A stretch of 15,291 bases of DNA, taken from NCBI GenBank assembly GCA_021295935.1, contig JAGWBL010000021.1, forward strand, positions 1 through 15,291, written 5' to 3'. Shown in pieces: positions 6,162-13,792 of this stretch. Below the pieces are notes generated by a model. It was not told the DNA's origin. It did no database searches and was given only the letters and a program-made list of their open reading frames with translations. How positions within the stretch are numbered: the first letter of the stretch is position 1; the number at the start of each line of letters is the position of its first letter. This stretch comes from Pseudomonadales bacterium (GTDB lineage: Bacteria > Pseudomonadota > Gammaproteobacteria > Pseudomonadales > Azotimanducaceae). A program made the translations under genes and the position numbers.

Positions 6162-6614
6162 TCAAGAGGTCTCTGGCAGGGGTGTGAAGAAGAAAGCCAA
6201 GTAGCGTTTGCCCGCGGAATCCAGGCGTCCCAGCGCGTCTCGGTACACGACCTGAACGGGCATGTCGAACACGACGGCCTCGGGAGTTGGAATGACATCC
6301 ACCAAGTTGCCCTTGACCGTGCCCCCTCCGTCAAGGTCGACCACTGCCGAAACGAATGGCACAACGATGCCAGGGAACGACCGGTGGACTATCGAATACG
6401 AGTACAAGATTCCCCTGTCGGAGAGTCGTTCGGTTCGCATCGTTCCGCGGCCGCCGCACCGGCCGCATACAGCGCGGTCACCCAAGAACACCGCGTCGCA
6501 CTCGGAGCAGCGACTTCCCTGGAGGTAGGGATCTCCTTCGTCTGGCACGACGAGATAGTCAGCAGCGGGCAACGGTCGATTGGACACGCTTACTCCGGTG
6601 ACGGGACTAGACAT
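6162..6614 (-). CDS. DUF35 zinc-ribbon / OB-fold protein, thiolase partner
   Basis: A small acyl-CoA-associated protein. The 150-aa product has an N-terminal rubredoxin-like zinc ribbon (CSEC at 36-39 and CGRC at 50-53), then an OB-fold with GILYSYSIVHRSFPG (about 68-82), VPFVSAVVDLDGGGTVKGNLVD (split here as VPFVSAVVDLD and GGTVKGNLVD, about 85-106) and a C-terminal YLAFFFTP strand. It is the first gene of a two-gene operon with the thiolase 10 bp away; this order is the usual one. The start is uncertain: ATG 6614 gives MSSPVTG, while ATG 6632 adds MQSLDL. Neither has a strong ribosome site. The more distant in-frame start at 6809 yields a Cys/Arg-rich stretch without homology and is rejected. 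Confidence 0.9.
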   Translation of the reverse strand: MSSPVTGVSVSNRPLPAADYLVVPDEGDPYLQGSRCSECDAVFLGDRAVCGRCGGRGTMRTERLSDRGILYSYSIVHRSFPGIVVPFVSAVVDLDGGGTVKGNLVDVIPTPEAVVFDMPVQVVYRDALGRLDSAGKRYLAFFFTPLPETS

Positions 6615-6915
6615 CAAGTCTAAGGATTGCATGAGCGCGCAACACCCCACGCAAGCCGCGAGGACGCCGCCGGTGTCAGAGTCGACGCCATCACTGCTGC
6701 GTGTGGGATAATCGCAGGCGTCTCGAAGGAGCGTGCGACACGCGCCGCGCTCCCGGGCATCTTGACCTCGCGTATGCGTCACTCGGGCTTCGACGCACGC
6801 GCAATGCACGATCCGTTGCTTGAATTGGCGGGCCGTTCAAGCAACTGACAGGTTCGACCGTACCTGCGTTACGTACTGGAACCAAACCACGGCTTGCGAT
6901 GGAGACACAAAGAAG
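6615..6915. promoter_or_regulatory. Divergent intergenic region between DUF35-thiolase operon and M16 protease gene
   Basis: Roughly 300 bp with no gene I can support; it must hold outward promoters in both directions. On the plus strand GATAAT (6707-6712) is a one-mismatch -10 and CTGACA (6845-6850) is a one-mismatch -35, but neither has a good partner box at normal spacing. No operator-like palindrome stands out. Confidence 0.35.
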
Positions 6916-9708
6916 ATGAAACGAGTTCAGTTCAGGTTCCTGTTCGCGCTGGTCGCGGCGATCGGCATTCTGTTGGCCTTGACGGTGACCGCGGACTCGC
7001 ATGGCGACTCCGAAGCCAAGGCCACCAAGGTTTCCACCGTGGAGGGAATCACAGAGTACCGTCTCGACAACGGGCTCCGATTCCTGCTGTTCCCAGATCG
7101 AAGCAAGGAAACGATCACGGTCAACATCACCTACTTGGTCGGATCCCGACACGAGGCGTACGGCGAGACCGGAATGGCGCACTTGCTTGAACACTTGGTG
7201 TTCAAGGGCACCCCCAACCATCCCGACATCGCTTCCGAGCTGACCGAGCGCGGAGCCGCCCGCAACGGTACGACCGGTTTCGATCGAACAAACTACTTCG
7301 AGACGCTGAAAGCAACCGACGACAACCTTGAATGGGCGCTGGACCTGGAAGCCGATCGCATGGTCAATTCGTTTGTCTCGGCCGAGGACCTCGAATCGGA
7401 GATGACCGTCGTGCGAAACGAGTGGGAACGTGGCGAAAACTCGCCGGACGGTGTCTTGTTCAAGCGGCTCCTGTCGACCGCGTTCACTTGGCACAACTAT
7501 GGCAATTCCGTCATCGGGTCCCGATCGGACATCGAGAACGTGCCGATCCAGCGACTCAAGGCCTTCTACCGCAAGTACTACCAGCCGGACAACGCGATTC
7601 TTGTGGTAGCCGGGAAGTTTGAGGTCGACCGTGCCATAGAGCTGGTGGAGCAGAAGTTCGGCGTCATTCCTGCTCCGGACCGAAGCGGCGACAACTTGAT
7701 CTACGACACCTACACCCGCGAACCCGCTCAGGATGGGGAGCGTTCGGTGACGTTGCGGCGCATCGGCGAAGTTCAATTGGCCTATGCCGGGTGGCACGTT
7801 CCGGCAGCCGCCCATCCGACCAGTGCGGCATTTGACGTGCTCGCCTCGGTGCTAGGCGATTATGTTTCCGGTCGACTTCACAAGCGAGTGGTGAAGAATG
7901 GCTGGGCTGCTCGCTCGTGGGCCTTCTCCTATCAGGGAAGGGATCCGGGACTGTTCATCTCGGCTGTGGAGGTTCGCAAGGACGGCGATCTTGAACTCGC
8001 GACGCGGGCAATGCTCGACATCGTGGCAGGAATAGCGACGGACGAACCGCCAACGGAAGAAGAGGTCAACCGGGTCAAGACGAAGGCGTTGTCCAACTTC
8101 GAGCTCGCGTTCAACGATCCCCAAAGCATTGCCCTGAGCATCAGCAACTGGGCGGCCCAAGGGGACTGGAGACTGATGTTCCTGTGGCGTGACAACATGG
8201 AGGCGTTGGAGGTCGAAGACGTCGCCCAGGTTGCCAAGGATCATTTGCTGGATTCCAACCGGACGATAGCGACATTCCTGCCCGCGGAGGAGACTCCGCC
8301 ACGCGTCGAGGTGCCCGAGGCGCCGGACATCATGGAACTCGTCAGTGCCTACGAAGGTCGAGAAGCCATCGCTGAGGGCGAGGACTTTGATCCGAGCCCC
8401 ATGAACATCGAGAACCGTACGGAGTATCTGACCCTGAGCAGCGGAGTGAGGGTCGCCCTGCTGGCGAAAGAGAATCGCGGCGACGAAGTTCGCGTCTCCT
8501 TGGCTCTCCCCCATGGCGCTGAAGAGGGCTTGATGGGCCTGTCTGAGGCAGCATCCTTGGCAGGCTCGATGTTGATGCGAGGCACCGCGAACCGGGATCG
8601 CGAGCAGATCCAAGATCGAATTGCGGAACTCAAGGCGCAAGGGAGTGTAGGTGGCGGAGCGACCGAACTGAATGGCAACTTCAGAACCGTTCGCGAGAGC
8701 CTGCCGGATGTGCTGGAGCTCATGAAGGAACTGTTGCGGGAGCCTTCCTTTGACGCTGGCGAGTTTGACGTGCTCCTTCAGTCCCGAATCACGGGCATCG
8801 AGGAATCGATGTCCGAGCCGCGTTACTTGGCCAGCATCCATCTTCAGCAACACACCAGTCCGTATCCGAAGGGGCATCCTCGGTACCCGGCGACGGCGGA
8901 AGAGCGTCTCGAGACCTTGCGCTCTACAAGCCTGGACGACGTGAAGGAGTTCGCGGCGAACTTCCACGGAACGACGGAGATGTCGCGCGTCGCGGTGGTA
9001 GGGGACTTTGATCGCGATGTCGTGGTTCCGTTGCTCGAGGACGTTTTTGCGGGCTGGGAATCCCCAGCCTCTTACCATCGGGTGGAGAACAAGTACTTTG
9101 GCATGGAGGGGCTGGAGCTGGACGTTGAGGCTCCTGACAAAGAGAACGCGGTGATGTACGCGGCCTTGCAGATGCCGATTGGCAGGGAACACGAAGACTA
9201 TCCCGCCCTGGAAGCCGGGAACTACCTGCTGGGCGGCGGCTTTCTGAGTTCGCGGCTCGCCACTCGCATACGTCAGAACGAGGGGTGGTCGTATGGTGTG
9301 GGCTCGGGCATCAACTCGAGCGAGCCGGATGAACTGTCCAGCTTCTTTGGCTACGCGACCTTTGCTCCCCAGAACGCAGACAACGTGAAGATGGCGTTTC
9401 TGGAGGAAATCCAGAAGGTGCTGGACGACGGATACTCTGAGGACGAGGTTGCTGGCGGAGTCAAGGGTATGCTGGATGGCCGACAACGCAGCCGGGCTTC
9501 GGATTCCACGATAGCCCGCATGTTGCTTTCCAACATGTACTTGGGGCGCACCATGGATTGGGTTGTCGACTACGAGTCGCGGCTGGCGACCGTGACACCT
9601 GAGAGCATCTTGGAGGCCATGCGAGAGCACCTCACGATAGACAACATCTCGATCGTCCGGGCCGGGGACTTTGCGGGCGTCAAAGCCGACGCGGACGACG
9701 GAGAGTAG
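6916..9708 (+). CDS. Secreted/periplasmic M16 zinc metallopeptidase (pitrilysin-like, two M16 units)
   Basis: An inverzincin peptidase that degrades short proteins and peptides, probably in the periplasm. The 930-aa product starts MKRVQFRFLFALVAAIGILL, a clear signal peptide with likely cleavage near residues 25-30. The zinc motif is HLLEH at 89-93. The third ligand lies in EMTVVRNEWE (E162 and E169), the spacing seen in pitrilysin. The first unit continues through NAILVVAGKFEVD and VQLAYAGWHVPAA. The second, non-catalytic unit starts about residue 495 and includes the conserved TRIRQNEGWSYGVGSG (about 783-798), whose Arg and Tyr contact substrate in this family. Start ATG 6916 is chosen because it gives the signal peptide; the frame stays open to 6820, adding 32 residues of non-signal sequence. 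Only a weak AG-rich ribosome site is present. Many bacteria encode a second M16 protein beside the first; none is here. Confidence 0.95.
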   Translation: MKRVQFRFLFALVAAIGILLALTVTADSHGDSEAKATKVSTVEGITEYRLDNGLRFLLFPDRSKETITVNITYLVGSRHEAYGETGMAHLLEHLVFKGTPNHPDIASELTERGAARNGTTGFDRTNYFETLKATDDNLEWALDLEADRMVNSFVSAEDLESEMTVVRNEWERGENSPDGVLFKRLLSTAFTWHNYGNSVIGSRSDIENVPIQRLKAFYRKYYQPDNAILVVAGKFEVDRAIELVEQKFGVIPAPDRSGDNLIYDTYTREPAQDGERSVTLRRIGEVQLAYAGWHVPAAAHPTSAAFDVLASVLGDYVSGRLHKRVVKNGWAARSWAFSYQGRDPGLFISAVEVRKDGDLELATRAMLDIVAGIATDEPPTEEEVNRVKTKALSNFELAFNDPQSIALSISNWAAQGDWRLMFLWRDNMEALEVEDVAQVAKDHLLDSNRTIATFLPAEETPPRVEVPEAPDIMELVSAYEGREAIAEGEDFDPSPMNIENRTEYLTLSSGVRVALLAKENRGDEVRVSLALPHGAEEGLMGLSEAASLAGSMLMRGTANRDREQIQDRIAELKAQGSVGGGATELNGNFRTVRESLPDVLELMKELLREPSFDAGEFDVLLQSRITGIEESMSEPRYLASIHLQQHTSPYPKGHPRYPATAEERLETLRSTSLDDVKEFAANFHGTTEMSRVAVVGDFDRDVVVPLLEDVFAGWESPASYHRVENKYFGMEGLELDVEAPDKENAVMYAALQMPIGREHEDYPALEAGNYLLGGGFLSSRLATRIRQNEGWSYGVGSGINSSEPDELSSFFGYATFAPQNADNVKMAFLEEIQKVLDDGYSEDEVAGGVKGMLDGRQRSRASDSTIARMLLSNMYLGRTMDWVVDYESRLATVTPESILEAMREHLTIDNISIVRAGDFAGVKADADDGE

Positions 9709-9812
9709 TTCAGCTCAGCTTGTTCGGCAGGCATCGACGTTCGGCGGGCGCGCCAGTGGGGCCGCAGAACGGCACCGAGCGGGGGTACTGGCGGATTGGG
9801 CGGTACTGGCCC

Positions 9813-9847
9813 TCTCGCGCTTGAGCACGATGCTCTGGTGCGCGAGA
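9813..9847. other. Nested 35-nt hairpin downstream of the M16 gene
   Basis: Outer stem TCTCGCGC (9813-9820) pairs with GCGCGAGA (9840-9847), 8 perfect bp. Inside it GAGCA (9823-9827) pairs with TGCTC (9831-9835) around a CGA loop. It starts 104 bp past the M16 stop codon. It lacks a following T-run, so it may be a Rho-assisted end, an mRNA 3' protective structure, or part of a small RNA. Confidence 0.5.
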
Positions 9848-10051
9848 AGCGCGGTTCAGATGCGGAACGGGAGCATGACAGAAGCGGTCGCGTGAGTCCC
9901 TAGCGGGCGAAGTGTCAGGTGTTCCATCCTCAAGTCGCGTGCTCGACGATCATTCGAAAGGCGACTGGTCTCCTCGGGAAGAAGGTGCGTCCAAACAGTC
10001 ATGTTCGTCAGCCATGGGCCAGTGCGCCAGGAGCTTGGGGTTCAGTCTGGG

Positions 10052-10074
10052 GAGCCTGAGCCTGAGCCTGAGCC
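10052..10074. repeat. GAGCCT hexamer tandem repeat, 3.8 copies
   Basis: Three full GAGCCT units (10052-10057, 10058-10063, 10064-10069) and a partial GAGCC follow each other in the spacer between the M16 and FNR genes. It is a simple microsatellite-like array with no associated gene; it may vary in copy number between strains. Confidence 0.8.
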
Positions 10075-10124
10075 GAGGCACAACCTGCGGCGCCAATTCG
10101 GAGCATTGATCTTCGAACGCTCCA

Positions 10125-11171
10125 TCAACTCTTCGAATCGGCGACGCCCAATCGCTGATGCATGATCGGACTTGTGGTGGTGTACTGAAGGAACACTTTC
10201 TTGTCCGGCTCCACACGCTTCTTGATGGCAAAGGCCGCGAGGGCCGCTTCATGGAATCCGGACAGAATCAACTTCTTCTTGCCGGGGTAGGTTGCGATGT
10301 CTCCGATCGCGTAGATGCCAGGTACGTTGGTTTCTGAAGTCTCGGTGCTCGCATTTATCTGATTCTTCATGATTTCCAGTCCCCAGTCGTGGATTGGCCC
10401 GAGCCTGGGCGACAAACCAAAGAACACCAGCAGCTGATCCATCGGAAGCGCCGTCTCGCTTCTGTCCGGGTGTGTAACGACAGCCGCGGTCAACAGACCG
10501 CGGTCAGTTTGCAACCGAGTGACGTTGCCAATCACAAGAGAGACTTTGCCTTCCTTCCGAAGGGACTCCATCTTTTCCACGGAAGCGGGGGCGGCTCGAA
10601 ACTTGTCGGATCGGTGCACGAGTGTCAGGGAAGCTGCGTGTGTCGCCAGTTCGTTGGTCCAATCGATGGCGGAATCGCCTCCGCCCAGAACTACGAGTCG
10701 CTTGCCATGGTGTGCGTCGGGTTCTTGAACGCCATAGAAGACTTGGTGCTGCAGGTGCTTCTCGACTCCCTCGACCCTTAACGGACGGGGTTGAAACGAA
10801 CCGACACCACCGGCGACAACAACCGCACGTGCGCGGATGGTTGTGCGCTTGGTAGTCTTGATTTCGAACCAGTCCTCGTCCAAAACATCGACTCTCTCGA
10901 CCTGTTGACCGAGGTGCATCTCTGCGCCGAATGGCGTGATCTGGTCAAGCAGGCGGTTCACCAGGCCTTCTGCGGATACGATCTTGATCGCTGGTATGTC
11001 GTAGATGGGTTTGTCGGGATAGAGTTCGGCGCACTGCCCTCCCGGGCGATCCAGAGCGTCAATGATGTGAGCCTTCAATCCCAGGAGACCGAGTTCGAAT
11101 ACCTGGAACAGTCCGCAGGGTCCTGCGCCGACGATCACTACGTCTGTCTGGAGGCGGGAACTCACGCGCAA
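10125..11171 (-). CDS. Ferredoxin/flavodoxin-NADP+ reductase, thioredoxin-reductase-like type
   Basis: A homodimeric flavoenzyme that moves electrons between NADPH and ferredoxin or flavodoxin. The 348-aa product has an FAD-binding GAGPCG (15-20), PGGQCAELYPDKPIYDIPA after the first domain, an NADPH-binding VLGGGDSAIDW (about 161-171), and a second FAD contact IYAIGDIATYPGKKKLILSG followed by FHEAALAA near the C-terminus. The redox CxxC of true thioredoxin reductases is absent from the NADPH domain, which fits the TrxR-like FNR class (Bacillus YumC type). The upstream-most start is TTG 11171; GTG 11165 is two codons later and equally plausible. Neither has a strong ribosome site. It stands alone: the gap upstream is 638 bp, and no ferredoxin gene is in the window. 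Confidence 0.94.
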   Translation of the reverse strand: MRVSSRLQTDVVIVGAGPCGLFQVFELGLLGLKAHIIDALDRPGGQCAELYPDKPIYDIPAIKIVSAEGLVNRLLDQITPFGAEMHLGQQVERVDVLDEDWFEIKTTKRTTIRARAVVVAGGVGSFQPRPLRVEGVEKHLQHQVFYGVQEPDAHHGKRLVVLGGGDSAIDWTNELATHAASLTLVHRSDKFRAAPASVEKMESLRKEGKVSLVIGNVTRLQTDRGLLTAAVVTHPDRSETALPMDQLLVFFGLSPRLGPIHDWGLEIMKNQINASTETSETNVPGIYAIGDIATYPGKKKLILSGFHEAALAAFAIKKRVEPDKKVFLQYTTTSPIMHQRLGVADSKS

Positions 11172-11809
11172 GGCCTGTGTCTCTGGCAGGAATCGACCTG
11201 CGTGGGCGAGCCAATCCGTTGCGCAGCGGCGTGGAGGGGCTCTTCACGCCCAACTCGCAGGCTTCTGTCCAGCGAGTTGCTGAAGTTCGCCAAGGCGCTC
11301 GTCGACGTGGGCTGCTCTGCGACGGAACCCACCCGCCTGCTTGATTCCGCCAAGTCCTGTCCCGTCAGATGTTCAGCAACATGCGGATGGGCGAGCTGGA
11401 CCCGGTCCGAACACCTCGTCATCGACTGGCCCTCGCCGAAGTCGAAGGCCCGCTTTCCGAGAAGGCTTCATTCATTGCGGTCACTCTCGCACGCCAATTG
11501 AGGCCGGTCAAATGCGCGTTCCTGAGTCCGAGGTTCGATTGCAGTGGTGAATCCATTGCACAAGCAACGCCGTTACGCCCTTGCCAAGGGATGCCACGCC
11601 CGCAGGCAGTCGTGCAAGGTCAGCACACCTCGTGGCAGCGCGGAGCACAGGTGGTCCCCGACTCAGCGATCGACACGCATCTGGGCGCACTGAACCGCTC
11701 GCGAGCGGGAGTCGGTACACCGTAACCAAGGAATGCCAAGAAGGAAGGTCTGCTGCAAGTGGTCAGCGTGCCGTCCCCAATCGTGCCGACGACCGCATCC
11801 CAGCCCGAG
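11172..11809. other. 638-bp stretch with no recognisable gene between gatA and FNR
   Basis: No open frame on either strand shows a known domain, and composition matches the neighbours. Structures seen: an 8-bp stem CAACTCGC (11251-11258) with GCGAGTTG (11272-11279) and a 13-nt loop; and the perfect 14-bp palindrome CCGCTCGCGAGCGG at 11695-11708, about 100 bp past the gatA stop. The FNR promoter must lie here but I cannot place it. The stretch could hold a decayed gene, a small RNA, or plain spacer. Confidence 0.5.
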
Positions 11810-13258
11810 TCAAGCCGTCGGGAGTTGAGGAACACTCAGATGCCAGTCCGTTTCTCTCTGAAAATCCCGTCCCGTGGACAGGAGTTCACTCTCGTGAAAG
11901 TGTTTGGCGATCAACTGGACTCCTGCAGGCAGTCCGCCAACGAACCCGCAGGGCACCGTCAGCGCCGGCAGTCCGGCAAGGGCGCTGGGCACGGTGAAAG
12001 CATCGTTCGAGTACATCCTGACAGGGCTGTCTGCACTCTCTTCCAATTCGAACGCGGTCGTTGGTGTTGTGGGGGTGACAACGAGATCTACGCTCTTGAA
12101 CGCCTTCAGCAAATCCTCAGTCACCAGCCTTCGAATCTTCTGCGCCTGGACCAGAAGCCGGCCCCCATTGCGTTCCGAGAGAGCGTAGGTGCCGGCAAGA
12201 AGCCTGCGCTTGACTTCGGTTCCGAGCGCTTCGGAGTGAGTCTGCGAGTGGCTGTGAGACACGCCGTTGAATTCCGTCGCACGAGGGCCGGATCGCAAGC
12301 CGTGGTAGCGTGCGAGATTCGTTGACGCCTCGGCAGTGGCAATCAGGTAGTACGCGGCGACCGCGATGTCGAAGTGGGGAAGCTCGATGCGCTGTACCCG
12401 GTAGCCTTGCCTTCTGAAGGCATGGATGCTCTTTCCGAAGGGGCTCCAGAGATCCTCTTCCATTTGTTGCATGAATGCGGCAGGCACACCGAGGGTGCGT
12501 GGGCCCCAACTCTTGCGAGTATCGGTCGCGGCTCGGTCTGACGTCGTGCTGTCCTTCGGGTCGTAACCTTCCATTGCCACCAGCATGATCCCCAAGTCTT
12601 CTACCGTGCGTGCGCAAGGGCCTGCCTGGTCAAGACTGGGTGCGTACGGGATCATGCCGTGGCGGGAGACGCGGCCGTAGGTAGGTCGAAGACCGCTGAC
12701 GCCGCAGAACGCTGCAGGTTGCCGAATGGAGCCTCCTGTATCGGAGCCAGAGGCCAGCGGCACCAAGTCGGCCGCCACCGCTGCGGCCATCCCGCCGGAC
12801 GATCCGCCGGGCACGCGGCTGAGATCCCACGGGTTGCGTACGGCGCCGAAGAAACTCGTCCTGTTGGACGAGCCCATGGCGAACTCGTCCATGTTGGTCT
12901 TGCCAAGGCAAACCGCTCCCGCGTCAGCCAACCGGGCAACGATGGTCGCGTCATGAAGAGGCTTGAACTCCTGCAACATCCCCGAAGCACAGGTGGTGAG
13001 CGTGTCGCGCATGTAGAACACGTCCTTGTGGGCGATCGGGATGCCCGTGACCTCTTGAACCCGGTCTTGTCGCCCCAGTCGCTGGTCTGCTGACTTCGCT
13101 GCCTGCAGCGCTCCCTCTTCATCGATTGTGATGAAGCTGTTCAACAGGGGATCCTTGCGCCGGATCTCGTTGAGATGAAGTTCGCAAAGTTCGACCGCGC
13201 TGATCTCGCGTGAGTCGAGGGCATCCCTCTGGGCACGAACGCCGCGGAGTTCTGTCAT
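11810..13258 (-). CDS. gatA: Asp-tRNA(Asn)/Glu-tRNA(Gln) amidotransferase subunit A
   Basis: The glutaminase subunit of GatCAB, which releases ammonia from glutamine so that mischarged Asp-tRNA(Asn) or Glu-tRNA(Gln) can be amidated. The 482-aa product has the amidase-signature triad Lys78 (GIPIAHKDVF), Ser153 (GGSSGG, 151-156) and Ser177 (GSDTGGSIRQPA), with LGKTNMDEFAMGSSN between them and a C-terminal FTVPSALAGLPALTVPCG block. Length and residues are those of GatA rather than generic amidases. The start ATG 13258 overlaps the gatC stop as ATGA, implying translational coupling. Some normally conserved positions differ: the usual YY-rich stretch before KAQKVR is replaced by ERNGGRLLVQAQKIR. 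The usual downstream gatB is absent. Confidence 0.96.
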   Translation of the reverse strand: MTELRGVRAQRDALDSREISAVELCELHLNEIRRKDPLLNSFITIDEEGALQAAKSADQRLGRQDRVQEVTGIPIAHKDVFYMRDTLTTCASGMLQEFKPLHDATIVARLADAGAVCLGKTNMDEFAMGSSNRTSFFGAVRNPWDLSRVPGGSSGGMAAAVAADLVPLASGSDTGGSIRQPAAFCGVSGLRPTYGRVSRHGMIPYAPSLDQAGPCARTVEDLGIMLVAMEGYDPKDSTTSDRAATDTRKSWGPRTLGVPAAFMQQMEEDLWSPFGKSIHAFRRQGYRVQRIELPHFDIAVAAYYLIATAEASTNLARYHGLRSGPRATEFNGVSHSHSQTHSEALGTEVKRRLLAGTYALSERNGGRLLVQAQKIRRLVTEDLLKAFKSVDLVVTPTTPTTAFELEESADSPVRMYSNDAFTVPSALAGLPALTVPCGFVGGLPAGVQLIAKHFHESELLSTGRDFQRETDWHLSVPQLPTA

Positions 13259-13545
13259 GGCTCCCTTTTCGGCTCGGGCCGTACGGCGTGAACGACATCT
13301 CGCGCCGTCTCACAGAGTTCCAGCGTCTCGAATGGCTCGACGTCGGCGACGTGACCATCGTCTCGGAGCAATCGGGCGAATTGGATGGGCCCCAGCACGG
13401 GTTCAACGCCCCGCGTATCGACTTGATTGACTACGCTCACGAATTTGATGATTCGATCAAGATCGGAGGCGAACGCCTGTTTCTCGCTTTCGGTACAGGC
13501 AAAGCATGCCTTCGAGAACAAGCGATCGATCAATTCGGAATGCAC
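13255..13545 (-). CDS. gatC: Asp-tRNA(Asn)/Glu-tRNA(Gln) amidotransferase subunit C
   Basis: GatC is the small subunit that wraps around GatA and GatB and stabilises the amidotransferase. The GTG at 13545 gives 96 aa, the normal GatC length. It begins with HSELIDRLFSKACFACTESEK, read here in two parts (HSELIDRLFSKACF and ACTESEKQAFASDLDRIIKF), and shows the family core VNQVDTRGVEPVLGP followed by LLRDDG. The GTG has AGGGG 6 nt upstream, and a promoter about 27 bp upstream fits this start. The frame stays open to an ATG at 13749, but those 68 extra residues are not GatC-like and contain the promoter. The TGA stop shares bases with the gatA ATG. Confidence 0.93.
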   Translation of the reverse strand: MHSELIDRLFSKACFACTESEKQAFASDLDRIIKFVSVVNQVDTRGVEPVLGPIQFARLLRDDGHVADVEPFETLELCETARDVVHAVRPEPKREP

Positions 13546-13571
13546 GGAAGTCCCCTGAAACGCAAGACCGG

Positions 13572-13600
13572 ATTCTAAGAAGCACGCTTGCGGTGGTGAA
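13572..13600 (-). promoter_or_regulatory. Sigma-70 promoter for gatCA
   Basis: On the minus strand TTCACC (13600-13595) and TAGAAT (13577-13572) are separated by 17 bp. The -35 matches 4 of 6 and the -10 matches 5 of 6 consensus bases. The start site would be near 13565, leaving a leader of about 20 nt that contains the AGGGG ribosome site before the gatC GTG. The promoter lies inside the upstream extension of the gatC frame, so it argues against a longer GatC. Confidence 0.6.
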
Positions 13601-13792
13601 ATCCGTGGGTTGGCTTCCTCGTTCTTCTTGCCGGGAAACGGATCACTTCCGGCCCCAAGCCCTACCGCGCCGACCACAAGCCCGCCCCAAGTCGCCGTTG
13701 CCTGCTGAACTTCGATGCCGCGCAGCGAAGATATCGAGGACGGTGCCATGGAATGGCGTCGGTGGTTGGTGCGGTCTGCGGTCGGCAGGATG

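Larger units (their letters stand above)
9709..10124. other. Non-coding convergent region with repeats and structure, M16 to FNR
   Basis: About 416 bp between the M16 stop and the FNR stop with no convincing gene on either strand. It contains the direct repeat GGTACTGGC at 9784-9792 and 9802-9810, a long nested hairpin at 9813-9847, and a short hexamer array at 10052-10074. No U-tract terminator is seen for either converging gene. Confidence 0.5.

Noticed and set aside
6691..7815. Minus-strand open frame of about 370 codons overlapping the M16 start region
   Set aside because: It lies mostly antisense to the M16 catalytic domain and has no family resemblance.
7852..9630. Long antisense open frame (about 590 codons) opposite the M16 gene
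   Set aside because: The plus strand encodes a well-conserved metallopeptidase; the antisense frame is an artefact of codon bias and has no recognisable domain.
11620..11835. Minus-strand frame after gatA with a stretch GWDAVVGTIGDG faintly like the GatB N-terminus (WE-VIGLE)
   Set aside because: The likeness covers only about six residues and nothing after it matches GatB; treated as chance.
13546..13749. 68-residue upstream extension of GatC from ATG 13749
   Set aside because: No GatC homology, exceeds family length, and contains a good promoter and the GTG ribosome site.
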